Assembly (NCBI GenBank): GCA_010015655.1
Contig: ML976718.1
Coordinates: 372,001 to 436,000, forward strand
Direction: 5' to 3'
DNA length: 64,000 bases
Source: Bimuria novae-zelandiae CBS 107.79
Taxonomy: Eukaryota; Ascomycota; Dothideomycetes; Pleosporales; Didymosphaeriaceae
Made by a program: the position numbers and the translations under genes. Positions 46,226 through 59,350 of this stretch are shown here, one piece after another (position 1 is the stretch's first letter; every line of letters begins with the position of its first letter). The notes under the pieces are model-generated. The model was given only the letters and a program-made list of their open reading frames with translations, had not been told where the DNA came from and did no database searches.

Positions 46226-46962
46226 ATGCAGTACAGGCTAGTCTCAGTGATTGCCGCTGGCGCTTTCTTCGTCAACGTGAGCGGACTGCCTATTGCGCAA
46301 CCGGAGGTACGTACCTCTTAGCACATCTCTGACGTCTTTCAACACGCCGCGATATTAACTATAGGCAGGTACAGAGCACCACTAGCACCACTCCTCCAGA
46401 TGACATCTCCCTTGGTCCACCGAGCACGGTGATCACCTGGGGCAAGGAAAAGCGAGACTCGACAACCCCACCAGTCGACATCCAGCTAAGCCCTCCAACA
46501 ACAGTCGTTGGATGGAACAAGGAGAAGCGCGGCGATGCTCCGCCCGACAGTATCGAATTGGATCCGCCCTCTACCGTCATCACCTGGGGAAAAGACAAAC
46601 GTGATGCCGAAGCTAACGTACCTACCCCGACCGACAGCTTCTGGCTTGGCAAGCCGTCCACCATCGTGACATGGGGCAAAGAGAAGCGCGACACCACACC
46701 CCCGGACTTCGGCCTCGGTCCGCCTAGCACTGAGATCGGATGGTCGAAGCGCGGCGATGCTCCGCCAGACGACATCCAACTGGGCGCGCCTTCCACTCAC
46801 ATCGGATGGGGTAAGGAAAAGAGGGGTTCAACGAAGCCCAAGGACGATATTGAGCTTGGTTCTCCTTCAACGGTGATCACATGGGGCAAGCGTGGACAGA
46901 CACCACCGGACAGCATCGAGCTTGGCCCGCCTTCCACCGTGATCACCTGGGGTAAGGAGTAA
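46226..46962 (+). CDS. Secreted precursor with eight Trp-containing repeats and Kex2 (Lys-Arg) sites
   Basis: Two exons (46226-46306, 46369-46962) with a 62-nt intron give 224 residues. The N-terminus MQYRLVSVIAAGAFFVNVSG is a typical secretion signal. After LPIAQPE come eight repeats of 20-29 residues, seven of them ending in Lys-Arg (KEKR, KDKR, SKR or GKR), the Kex2 site of the Golgi; the last ends WGKE at the stop. Each repeat has an acidic/Pro start (TPPDD, APPDS) and a core close to GPPSTVITWGK; the PST-x-I/V-x-W part is nearly invariant. There is no Cys or Tyr after the signal, so it is neither a Cys-type alpha-pheromone precursor nor a standard Tyr-cyclised dikaritin precursor. It belongs by layout to the Kex2-processed repeat proteins (KEPs). 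No UstY/DUF3328 oxidase, prenyltransferase or peptidase is beside it. Product and role unknown. Confidence 0.85.
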
Positions 46963-49050
<2,088 letters not shown>

Positions 49051-49740
49051 GCTCTCCGCCCCGATCGCCGCGACGACACGGCACGCCACCATGCCAAGGT
49101 CTGCTGTCGCTCCGGCGACGCCCAGACAAACCCGCATCTCATCCCCCGCTTACCACCCCTTTACGACCTCGGGATCTCTCTACAAATGTGTCTGTGCTAG
49201 TGTGTTATTCGAATCGGATGGTAGAGCGGACGAACATGTTTCCTTTTCTCATCCACTGGAGTTTGTGAACTGCCATGATCGCTACATCATTATATGTCAC
49301 GGATTGTTTGGTGGTTCAACGAGGAAATAGTCGACGGGTACTCTGCAGTGCTACTATCCAATTTGAGCCTTTGTTTTGCTATAGAATGCTCGTCTCCCTA
49401 TTTCCTAAGGCTGCGTGAATTCTCGTCTTGTCGAAAAGGTGGTACGTGTACACATCTGCTTACGTAGGGTATTCAAGAGTGGATTTTAATGAGTTAGCGA
49501 ACAGGCCAGAGTCTTGAAGTTGGGGTGCAAGATCGGATCTCATTGAGGAGCTTATCATAATTCTTTCTATATCATGTCAAATGCAAATCCATGGAAAACC
49601 AGAACGCCCACTCCATCCATGCGACCAGTTTGCGTATCCTCAACATCCATCTCGAGATGAACAGAGCATTGATCCTTGTGAGATTGCCAGTGGCTCTAGG
49701 CGACGGATCATGCAAAAGCAAACGGTTGGTCGAAACCCTC
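49051..49740. other. Intergenic region between convergent genes
   Basis: Holds the 3' ends of Arf1 (+) and Mob2 (-). No supported gene. Confidence 0.55.
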
Positions 49741-51024
49741 CTACACAGCAATTCCCTGCTGCGCGCCAGCCGTAGGCACATTCTCCTTCTGGGTCGCAGC
49801 CTGGGGAGGTTGAAGCAGCAGACCCTTGGCAAGCCAGAGGTCGACAAGCGGCTGCATAGGCTCGATCTCCTTATCAGTGATGAGGTTAAACAGCTTACCC
49901 ACGTTGATGAAGTGGACAAAGCACGTGTTGAGCTCCTTGTAGGCGCCGGCGTGCCAGAAGGGGTCCAGCCAGTGGCCGTGGTAAATGTGCGCGTAGCACC
50001 GCATCATCTGGCGGTAGATGCTCTTGATGTCGGCCTCGAAGGTCTCGGGGAAGCCCGACGACTTGCCGAGCCAGTCGCGGCCGCCGAGCTGGAGCTGGGG
50101 CTGGGCCGTTTGGGACGGGGTGAGCGAGCCCGAGGCGTAGCTCGACGAGGACGTGTCCGTGGGGAAAATGGCGGGGTCTGTGATCTTGCCGGAGATCCAT
50201 TTTTGCACCAGCGTGATGTACTGGATTGCGGGGATCTTGATGGGCTTCTTGTTGTTGTCTAGCCAGGTATAGGTGTGTCCGCTGGCGGACATGGTTGGGC
50301 ACACATCCGTGTTGCAGCACGGCTTACCTGTCCGCTCGTCGGGCACCTTGATGATGTTTATCATCTGCTCTAGCAAGCGGTACTGTTCGACGACTGGTCA
50401 CGCGAGTTAATATGTGGCACGTGAGCAGGCTTACTTCCAGGGTTGGACGTACCTTGGTGGGCGAGCCATTCTCCCTCCTCCACGAGGTTGGGCTTAGCGG
50501 CCAGGGTCATGAAGTTGCCTCTAACGATCAAATTCGAATACTCCTCACGGAAGAAAAATGGGGGTCTGCGCGATCCAGGTGCGGCACCCTCCTGGGTGGA
50601 CTGGCTCTCAAACGACATGTTGGAAGACAATGCGGGGGAATGGGGCATGGGCGGAAGGTTTGGCGTCTGTCCTGGAGCCGCGGACGGCGAATACGGCCCA
50701 CTGGTGGTCGGAGAAGGAATTCCGTTTCCGCCTTTCCCTTGCTGATTGTTGCTCTTGTTGGAGCGACCGGCTAGGCCTTGGCGTCTGATAGAGGGTCAGA
50801 AGAGCGGTGGAGGACTGGGGTTTTGGAGGGGAAATAGAGACGGCGCAGTTGGGGTCGGGAGAGGGCAATTAGTGCGTCTCTGAGGAGACACAGCGGGTGA
50901 GACACAAGGCAGGTCAGACGGTGAAACAGACAACAACTGAGTGGTTTGGGGCACGTAGACGCATTGCAAGCAATTGGGGGGAGCTAACGCCAAGCACTCA
51001 CACGCTGGAAAAAAAGGACGCCAT
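49741..51024 (-). CDS. mob2: Mob2-type NDR-kinase activator (Mob1/phocein family)
   Basis: Three exons (51024-51002, 50784-50453, 50393-49741) with introns of 217 and 59 nt give 335 residues. The tiny first exon (23 nt) encodes MASFFSS plus two bases; it was recovered because splicing it to the 50785 acceptor restores a start typical of fungal Mob2. The N-terminal 90 residues are Ser/Pro/Asn-rich. The Mob domain begins at FFFREEYSNLIVRGNFMTLA, continues through VVEQYRLLEQM, CPTMSASGHTYTWLD (zinc-binding Cys) and PAIQYITLVQKW, and ends with HWLDPFWHAGAYKELNTCFVHF (His ligands). Mob2 binds and activates the Cbk1/COT-1 kinase, controlling polarised hyphal growth and septation. An insert (about 30 residues after FPTDT) is a normal feature of fungal Mob2. 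It shares a promoter region with Leo1. Confidence 0.9.
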
Positions 51025-51399
51025 GTTCGGCTGCGGCTGTGGTGCGACGGTCTCGGGGGACGCTGGGGTGATATCTAGTCGTCCCGGTGGCGCAGACAGT
51101 CTAGAGAGAAGAGAAAAGCAGTGGTAGATGTGAAGTTGATACGCCTCGAATGGAGGTCTTCCGGGGCCCCTTCTCGACGCGACAGCGGCCAGGGTGGATT
51201 CGCGTCCCGATGCGGCCTAGCGCCATAGCTCGGTCGTAGCTGCTCACTTTCTCCAGCATCGCATCGCGCCTGCCTCACCCGCTTAATCAATCACGCACTC
51301 GCCCGGCCTCTTTAGCCGTGATATATTCGCCATCACGGTCGCTACTCGAATCCTCGAACTCTCGAATCCCACACTCTACTGGCCATATACACCGCGACA
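51025..51399. promoter_or_regulatory. Bidirectional promoter region of Mob2 and Leo1
   Basis: Only 375 bp separates the two divergent start codons, so both promoters and leaders must lie here. No coding potential in it. A clear TATA box for either side was not identified. Confidence 0.7.
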
Positions 51400-52846
51400 A
51401 TGAGCGACCATTCAAACGCGCTGTCCGACGACGAAGACTTCGCAGGCAATGCGCCGGTCGTCGAAGAGGAAGAGGCCGGCACGTCTGCAAATGTAGAAGA
51501 CAGCGAGAATCTAGACGACGATCTCTTTGGCGATGATGACGATGCAGACCAACCGCCCGCGTGAGTGGCTTCTGTACCCTCTACTACACGATTACACTAA
51601 CATTGTCAACAGACAACGAAAGCTCGATGACGAAGAACTCGATTCGGGCGATGATGAGAACCGGAACGACCGCGCATTGCAGGACACGTCCGACGTTGAA
51701 ACACAGAACCAAAATTTCACCTTCGAAGACGCCGAGATCGCGCGTCACGCCGTGCCCGAACCCAGCGATGGCGAGCTCTATCTGCTCAAGATCCCAATTT
51801 TTATGTCCCTGGACCCGACCGGGTTCTCCCATAAGACGTTCCAGCCACCCACGACGGACCACCATTCGACCAAGCCCGCCTCAGACCACTTCTCCGCCTA
51901 CAACACCGCCATGACCACGATTCGGTGGCGCCGTTCACCATCAGATCACTCTAAGCTGCAGTCAAACGCGCGCATACTGCGGTGGTCGGACGGCTCCCTG
52001 ACCTTACAACACGCCAACGACCCGGCCAACCAATACGAAATCAACGCGCAAATGCTCGCGCCTCCGCAAAGCAATCCTGTGGTCCCCACGCCTACCATGG
52101 TCAAGGGCAGGCGCAGAGATGACCAGAACAAAGAGAGCTATACGTATCTTGTGGCACCTTGCGAAGGCCCCAACGTCTTACGCGTAACGAATAAATTCAC
52201 AACCTACCTGTCTGTCGCGGCAACGGCAAACACGAAAGACGTCGCTCTGGAGAAACTGCAGAATGATCTCGCCGCAGCCGCATCCCGTGGTCGCGATGAC
52301 GCGAACCAGGCCATTTCCTTCATCGATGTCCAAGAAGACCCCGAACTCCGCCGCCAACGAGAAGAAGTGCAGTTCAAGGAGCGGTTGAAGCAGCAACGCG
52401 CACGAGAGAGGCATGCGCAGAAAGAACAGGAGCGGAGCTCTCGGGTACTGGGCAAGTCTAGGGGCGGCTACGGTCTCGATGCCGATATGCTCGAAGGTGG
52501 TGAAGGCCGCAGAAGAACCGGGGCTAAGAAATCGCGGGCCCAGGCGCGTCGCGGTCAAGACTGGAGCGAGGAGGACGAGGATGAGGCTTATGCGCGACGT
52601 GGAACGAAGGAGGACGAGTATGAGGACTCTGACGGCTTCATCGCGCACAGTGATGAGGAGGAAGAGGTTGTTGAGGACGACGAGGACGAGGACGATGGAA
52701 TCATCGAGGAGGGGCGGAGCAGACAGCCAAGAGATACCCAGAGTCCTAAGCGCAACAGGGCTGACGATGACGACGAGGATGAGGATGTGCGAGCCCCAGC
52801 GAAGAAGAGGAGAGTGGTCATCGACGATGACGAGGACGATGAGTAG
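51400..52846 (+). CDS. leo1: Leo1, subunit of the Paf1 transcription-elongation complex
   Basis: Two exons (51400-51560, 51613-52846) with a 52-nt intron give 464 residues. The N-terminus is very acidic (Asp/Glu/Ser); the conserved Leo1 domain follows: GELYLLKIPIFMSLDPTGF, TIRWRRSPSDHSKLQSNARI, RWSDGSLTLQ, SYTYLVAPCEG and KFTTYLSVAA. The next part is Arg/Glu-rich and coiled, then the tail is a long run of acidic and basic blocks ending KKRRVVIDDDEDDE. Leo1 binds RNA and histone tails within Paf1C and supports elongation and H3K4/H2B modification. The family order is complete. The exon-1 start is the first ATG after the divergent promoter. Low-complexity acidic repeats in the tail often vary between strains, which is inference. 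Confidence 0.92.
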
Positions 52847-53296
52847 TGGTAGTTGGTTCTCTGTCGCATTGACCTGCCTGCTGCGTCTGCTATCTCCCTC
52901 ACGGGCATGGCCTCTAGTAGCTGCGGTCTGGCCCATACTTTCGAGGCCAGGCTGCAGTTCGGCGCAGCACCCACGTAGCGCACAAAAGGTGTCCGAACTA
53001 CTTTATGTAAATTTATCTTCCCGACCTTAGCTTTAGCCCGAAAGGAAAATCCTGTACGTTTTATCTATTTGCATAGCTGGGCGTTTTGGCTACGCTGCAT
53101 TTTATACTGGGCTATATCAACTTTATTTGACCATGATGATAAGTCCTTTGAGCGATTTTGCATGTTGATGAATGTGACGTGTTCGTGCTGTTGATGTGTG
53201 GCTGCTCCGGAGGATTTCCATACGGAGGCGAGGGCGTGGTTCCTTTGTTCTACCGTGCTTATGACATGTCGTGTGGTGGTTAAAAAGAGCAGTGAC
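52847..53296. other. Intergenic region
   Basis: 3' region of Leo1 and unassigned sequence. No supported gene. Confidence 0.5.
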
Positions 53297-54380
53297 TTGG
53301 GGATACTAATGTAGATGCAAGGGTACAGGCTCAAAAGTTAAACTCTAGAAGATGTATTCTCCCGAAAGAAGGATGATACTGAGGGCACAGACGAGACGAC
53401 ATGTGTCAAAGACAAGGCTGAGAACGACAAGCCCAAGGGCAAGTCCAATAAGTACCGATACGTGTCTGGCTCGGGCGGAGAGGCAGAGTGCGAATGCCGC
53501 AAGACCAGAAAGTTTGACAAGGGGAAAGATGAGAAGTTCGAAGAGACCAGAAAACGCAAGCAGACTGAGTTCGACGATAGGAAAAGGAAGCAAGAGGAAG
53601 AAGATAAGAAGAACGAAGAAGAGCGAGAGAAAAAGAAAGATCGGAAAAAGGATCGGATGGGCAAGTGTTTGCCTGTTGTTTCTGTCAGCATAGGTATGTT
53701 TCCCGGCTCCTCTACACAACAAGTATTCCTCTGGACAAGTAACTCTGACCCCGAATGAAGGCTATTTCGAAGTTGGATTTCCGCATGCAACAGACTTCTT
53801 TTCGGAAAACTACGTTGACAGTGACAGCATTATGAACCTGTGGCCTCCAGAGCTTGATGATGTGCCAGTTGGCGAAGTTGACACAGACGAATATGTCGAT
53901 GAGGCTCTCTCACTGATGGACACTCCGGACTGGTCACCATTCTGCCAGTTCTGCATGAAGCTACGACGCGACTTTTTCCCGCAACCTTTGACACTGTCTA
54001 CGTCCACGGATCTAGCAGTACGACCCCTGATGATACATACAACCACGGGTCTAGCAGTGAAACCCTTGGGAATGTCTACATCCACGGAACTAGCAGTGTG
54101 ACCCCGTTAGACCGGGCTGAGAATCTAACACGAAAAGAGATGGGTAAAAGCTTTCTTCACGGCGATCAGGAACTTCTTCGTTCGTGTCTTCGCCTGGCTA
54201 GGAAGTCGAAGTACCGACCGCCTCCAGTCATTGAAAAATTAAGGCGGCCTGCGAATTGCGGAGAAAGGCAAGGGAGTAAAATATGCCGACCAGAGGGACA
54301 TCGCAGAGAATCTCCCGAAAGATCCCAACTGGAAGAATAGTATCAATGCGAAAAAGGTCGAGCAAAATGGATTTGGGTAA
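53297..54380 (+). pseudogene. Hypothetical Lys/Glu-rich protein, degraded or not fully resolved
   Basis: A coding-like frame runs from about 53297 (no in-frame ATG) to 53693 and, after a plausible 67-nt intron (53694-53760), to a stop at 54099. It encodes a charged coiled segment (TRKRKQTEFDDRKRKQEEE), then an acidic stretch with YVDEALSLMDTPDWSPF. Coding-like sequence continues past that stop in other frames: near 53990-54240 (VYVHGSSS repeats, then FLHGDQELLRSCLRLARK) and 54249-54380 (LRIAEKGKGVKYADQRDIAEN). Either more introns or frameshifts exist. The lost start and frame jumps favour a decaying gene. A 39-bp tandem repeat occurs at 53990-54100. Family not recognised. Confidence 0.4.
53990..54100 (+). 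repeat. 39-bp tandem repeat, three copies
   Basis: CTAGCAGT recurs at 54012, 54051 and 54090, exactly 39 bp apart, with CACGG before each. The period is a multiple of three, so it could encode a 13-residue repeat. Confidence 0.8.
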
Positions 54381-55633
54381 TCTGGCTGCCTAGCCAGGGG
54401 GTCACCCGTGCATACAAGGTTCAAACAACTCAACGCTATTGACTTGAGCACTTTGCTGGGAGCTTCCCTCTCACTGGGTGATGAAACTACAAGGTGAGAA
54501 TTCACACAGGGCGCCTTGTACGAATCCTCGCTCCGGCGGCAATCAGGTAGGAATTCTATTCGTCAGCACCCGACATCGTAACATAGACTTATGTATTTTC
54601 TTATGCCCGCGCGTGTCCGTGACAACACAATCCATTCGTACCGTGTTTGCTCCTCACACACTACCTTATCAAAACCATCCTTTCCAGAAACTTTACCTCC
54701 AGGAACTCGAGACCTCTCACACTCGCGAAGAGGTGCAGCGCAGCGTTTGTGCCATCTTCGTCGTGAACCACGGTTCCGTCCCTCAACATCAAACTCCTCG
54801 TCAAATCACATCACCATCACCACATTGCTGCCTCAAGCACGTGTTTTGAAGCCTAAAAGTATCTCATATTCGTATTAATTCCTCGCTCGCTAACACATTT
54901 CACTGGCTTTTCTTTTATCGTCTTAAACGACCTGAATAGATCATGCGACATACAGCAACCGAGAAACGCAATGTTTTCACTTTCTTACCTTGTCATCACT
55001 TTTCTTGCAATCACTACATTTCCCTACCGCTTTGTTCCGTAGCTTTGATAAAGTTCCGAGGGAAAGGCAATGCATCAAACTCCTTGCACTCGCAATCCTT
55101 CCCAGCTTTCCGGGCAGCCATCTCATACCCTCCTCTCGAACCCCCATTCCGTCCACAACAATCTCACAGATTAATAAGTCTACCTTCCAAACTTTTTAAG
55201 GCCCATATCAAGCGTCTTTGTAGTCTGATACCCGTCTCCCAGCCCTTGGAACCCCGTCCTGTCACAACAACAACAACGGATCGCCCCACGGGCCTCCCAA
55301 AAAATTCCATGACAATTTCGCGGGTTCAGCTCAAACGTCTCTCCCACTCCCGAAAAAGCGTCCCGAAAATTGTTCTTACAGACCCTTTATATAAAAGTTT
55401 CCTGCAAATCTATCTTGCGAGGCTATCCGTGCATCAGATTCTCCTCTAGATTATCCCACTTTCATTCTTCAAGTCTCGTCTATATAGAAAGTATCACGCC
55501 CCTCCCAGGCCCTCACAGTAAAACATCGGACCATAAGAACACAAGATAACACTCCGATTACAAAAAAATCATATTATTTTCCTGCTATCCCTTCACGCAC
55601 CCACTTCACATCCCCTATGGGTGACTCAAGCCC
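54381..55633. other. Intergenic region, no gene supported
   Basis: A-, T- and C-rich with many short overlapping frames but no motif. A stretch near 54910-54970 (CTTTTCTTTTATCGTCTT then a CAGCAAC..AAACGC block) resembles 61735-61790, suggesting a small dispersed repeat. Confidence 0.45.
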
Positions 55634-57343
55634 CTACCTCAGCTCCTTCGTCCTCTCCTCACTCTCACTAATCCACCTCACAAGAGCCCCCCTATCCCTC
55701 GGCTTAAACCCAATCTTAAAAGCCTTCGGCTCCATTGTCAAGCTCGTCGGAATCGCATTCGCCTCCAAGCAATCCAGCACCGGTTCATCTCGCCTATCCT
55801 TCGGCGGGGTGAACTCAAACGCACTAATCAACCTCACAAACGCGGTGAACAGCTCGCGGTTCGCAAGGTGCGAGCCTACGCACATGCGACTGCCAGCGCC
55901 GTACGCGTAGTGCGGCGTACCGGACACCGAGAGGTCAGAATTGAGATACCGCTCCGGGTCGAATTTCTCCGGGTCAGAGAAGTGGCTGCTGTCATAATCC
56001 GCTGCGTAAGCGTTCATGTAAAACGTCGTGCCGGCGGGGACCGTCACGCCCTGCCACTCTATGGGCTTGATGCTCACGCGCGGCAGGCAGATTGGAATGA
56101 CGCTCCAGTAACGCAGAATCTCTTTGTAGAGCGCGGTAACGTAGGGGATTTTTTCTTCGTGGAGGCAGGCGTGCCAAGCGGGGTTTGCGGCGTCGGGATA
56201 TGCGGCTGTGATGGCGGCGTGGGCGCGCTCTTGGATGGGGCGACCCGCGGGAGAGGCGAGGTAGGCGAGGCCCATAATGAGGTTTGCGGGGACGGTGTCG
56301 AGGCCAGCGGAGACCATGGTTAGTCCGATGGATTTGAGCTCCGCTGGGGAAACGCGTTAGCTAGACGTTTTTCCTGGGTGAGGATTGAAGAGACGACGGT
56401 GTTGAGGGGAGATGGAAAGGAGGGAGGAGGTGTACCTTCGTTCAACTTCGCCCCAGGGTCTTTTATGATGTTGCCGGTAATACACGGTTTATCCATCCCT
56501 TTCTCGATCCTCTCCTTCAGCCCGTTTAGCAACCTATCCATATAAACATCTCTTCTCTTCCTAAAGGTCGCCGCCTCATTACTCTGCTTCGACCACAACC
56601 TTAACAGTGGCACATAGTCCTGCCAGTTATTGCTCGTGCTCCTGAAGTTGCTAACACCCCGCTCCACGTCAGTGATCTCCTTTAGCAGCTCGTCGTCCTT
56701 GTCACCGTCGATGCGGTACCCGTAGTTCAGCGTTAAACTAGTGTTCAAGGCGTAGCGCTGCCAGTATGCCCGGGGGTCGAGATCGATTTCTCCGCCTTTG
56801 GAGTCGGACAGGAGCTCGTTGATGCTGACCGTGGACTCGAGGTCGATGAGAGGCATGTAGGATTGTACGGCGGGGCGGTTCAGCGCGGTGGCGGCTGCTT
56901 TTCGGCGGTTCTTGCAGGACTCGTCCCAGGGAGAGGTGCCGATCGTGAAGCCTTGGGAGGAGGAAACAACGGTGTGGAAAGTGTGTAGCTTGGGTCGAGA
57001 GATGAGGGCGGATTGGTTGGTAATCCAAAAGTGACGGACAGAGTCGAATGTGTTTACGAAAACGATCCTCTGTCATTCCGGTCAGCGTCTTCTATCTGGG
57101 TGGGAATGGAATGGAGAGACGCACCCGATTACCCATCCGCACCTGGAAAACTGGCCCGTATTTCTGCACCCATCCTCGAGCGACTTTTGCATGCTTGGTT
57201 TCAAGCTCGAATAGACTACCAAACAGAGGAAGCCCAGGTACTTCTGGCAGCCCCTTTATATACGGTGTATCGGTGCCGTAAAGCAAACGATAGGCAAAGT
57301 ACGTTATAACAGCCGCAGCTGCAACGATGATTGGGAGAGTCAT
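55634..57343 (-). CDS. CYP504-type cytochrome P450, phenylacetate hydroxylase
   Basis: Three exons (57343-57125, 57069-56436, 56343-55634), introns 55 and 92 nt, give 520 residues. An N-terminal membrane anchor (MTLPIIVAAAAVITYFAYRLL) is followed by the Pro-rich hinge, the family segment SSSQGFTIGTSPWDESCKNR, an I-helix with SAGLDTVPANLI, the ExxR motif (KEILR), PERYLNSD and the heme loop YAYGAGSRMCVGSHLANREL with its Cys ligand. These segments match CYP504, the fungal ER enzymes that hydroxylate phenylacetate: the A group at C2 to 2-hydroxyphenylacetate, the B group acting on 3-hydroxyphenylacetate to homogentisate. The A/B subgroup cannot be decided by eye. It is transcribed towards the left, downstream of fumarylacetoacetase, consistent with feeding the homogentisate route. 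Confidence 0.87.
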
Positions 57344-58000
57344 ACTTTCGTTCGTCCAATGTCCAATGTACCACAGGTAACGAAGGAAGGAACAACAAGG
57401 TCGCTAGTGCTGTCATCATCGAGAAGGAGGCCCTCCATCTGTATATCTGCCGTACAAAGACGCCGACGCCATGATGCCACGCCGAACTTTCTCCCCATGA
57501 CTGCCGCATCCGAGTTGGTCCCATCGTTCTGCAATTTACTCCCGTACTAAGACGCCCTCCCATTCGACAAAAAAGCTGGCGCTAGCAAGCACGTCCTCGG
57601 ATGCTGACGATGATCATTGGCGACCGAATGTTTCCCCGGTGGCTACCATAGGTACTACGAAACGCGGGGAAGGTGTGGTGGAGCTGTGACGGAGCTTCGG
57701 CGGAATTGTGCCGCTGTTGGCGAGGTGCGGAGACAACTAGAGGGCTGGACCCTGCAACATTTCTTGTCGCCTTGTATGATCGTGTGGATGAAAATGGCTC
57801 GTACGAGCTTGTTTGTGAAACCGACTTTCGGGAACTTTGCGGTAACGAAGGGGTACCGTGATGCAACCTGCTTCTTTGAAAGATGGTGAAAAATGACCTG
57901 GGTAGCCGAGCTATGGAGGAGGGCACCCATATAACTTCACGTAGATCGACTTTGGAGCACACCCAGAATCTATTCATTACATTTCGTCAAAAACGAAATC
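57344..58000. other. Short intergenic region between tandem genes
   Basis: Promoter of the CYP504 gene and 3' region of fumarylacetoacetase. No supported gene. Confidence 0.55.
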
Positions 58001-59350
58001 TCAGCAGCCAAGGTTTAGCGCGGGCTCTATCCTGCCTGTGACGGTTCCAAAACCCACCAGAGCCTCCTCGTCGGTGCCGCAGACGCCAGTGAAAGTGACT
58101 TCGTCGCCATCCTTTAAAAACACTCGCTCCTCATTGCCAATCTTGATGGACTTCTTTCCGCCTTCGGTCCGTTCGAGTAGACAGCCGTGCTCTTCTGGAG
58201 CGGTGCCGCTTATTGTTCCAGATCCAAGCAAGTCGCCTGTTTGCAGGTTGCAGCCGGTCGAAGTGTGGTGCGCTAGACATTGAGGGAAAGACCACAGGAG
58301 ATGGCGGCCGTTTGAGTTGGCAACGGTGGACGAGTTTCCGGAGTTTGCTGATTCCTGTTAGCGAAGTTATGTTCGAAAATTGCAGCCTTCCTTACTTTCC
58401 AGGTCCACCTTCAACTGGATGTCGTAAACAGTCTTGTCGCCCTTTTGCTTGAGATACGGCAGAACCTCCTTGTCATTCTCAATGCCCTTGACCTTGAACG
58501 GCTCAAGTGCATCCATTAGTACGACCCAAGTGCTGATGCTGGTTCCAAAGTTCTTCGCATTGAAGGGTCCCAATGGAATATATTCCCAGGATTGCACGTC
58601 TCGTACTGACCAGTCGTTCAGCATGACAAGCCCAAACAGGTTGTCCTCTGCCTCCCCAATGTGTACAGGCTCCCCCATCTTGTTCGGCATGCATACAAAG
58701 GCGCCCAGCTCCAGCTCATAGTCGAGGCGGTTTATCGGTGCATAGACGGGTGCTTTCTCTTCGGAACTGGGGTTTGGCAGGAACTGACCGTGCGGACGGC
58801 GAATCGGAGTGCCGGAAGGTACGACTGAGGAGGCTCGACTGTGATAGCCGACAGGGAGGTGCTTGTAGTTGGGATTCAACGCGTTCGCTGGGCCCCGAAA
58901 CATGACGCCGCAGTTGTAGGCATGGTTCATGCCCACGAAGAAGTCTGTGTAGTCGCCAATCTTAAAGGGTAAATGGCATTGCACCTCTTTGAGCGGGAGA
59001 AGGGCCTGTGTCTGCAGCGCTGAGTTGTTCTTCAGGACATTAGGAAAATCCGTATTCTCCGCGAACACGCTCTGAATGTACTTCCTCACTACAGAGTGAA
59101 TTGGCCGACCAAGTGCAGCAAATGCATTCAACGAAGGCTCGGAAAATACTGCCTGATGCGGCTGGATTGTAGAGAGCGCGGAGAAGCCATTGTTTGCGGC
59201 AAATGCCTCGAGATCCAGCGCGTGGTCACCGATAGCAACTGCTACGCGCTGCGATTTGTTGGAGGCTGTCGAGACGATGCCGAAGGGGATATTCGCGAGC
59301 GAGAAGTGCGAACCGCGAGGGATGCTAAACCAGGAGCGAAGAGGAGGCAT
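58001..59350 (-). CDS. fahA: Fumarylacetoacetase
   Basis: Two exons (59350-58396, 58347-58001) with a 48-nt intron (58348-58395) give 433 residues. The acceptor ATCAG at 58348 keeps the reading frame; the nearer ACAG does not. Signatures: RSWFSIPRGSHFSLANIPFG at the N-terminus, DYTDFFVGMNHAYNCGVMFRG with metal-binding Asp and catalytic His, RPHGQFLPNP, LDYELELGAFVCMPN with the Glu/Glu metal ligands, LFGLVMLNDWSVRDVQSWEY with the Asp ligand, and C-terminal GDLLGSGTISGTAPEEHGCLLE. FAH hydrolyses fumarylacetoacetate to fumarate and acetoacetate, the last step of tyrosine and phenylacetate breakdown, in the cytosol. Its start lies 451 bp from the divergent dioxygenase gene. Confidence 0.94.

Noticed and set aside
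46226..46962. Cys-type alpha-pheromone precursor
   Set aside because: Ascomycete alpha-type pheromones of filamentous species carry a Cys pair; these repeats have no Cys.
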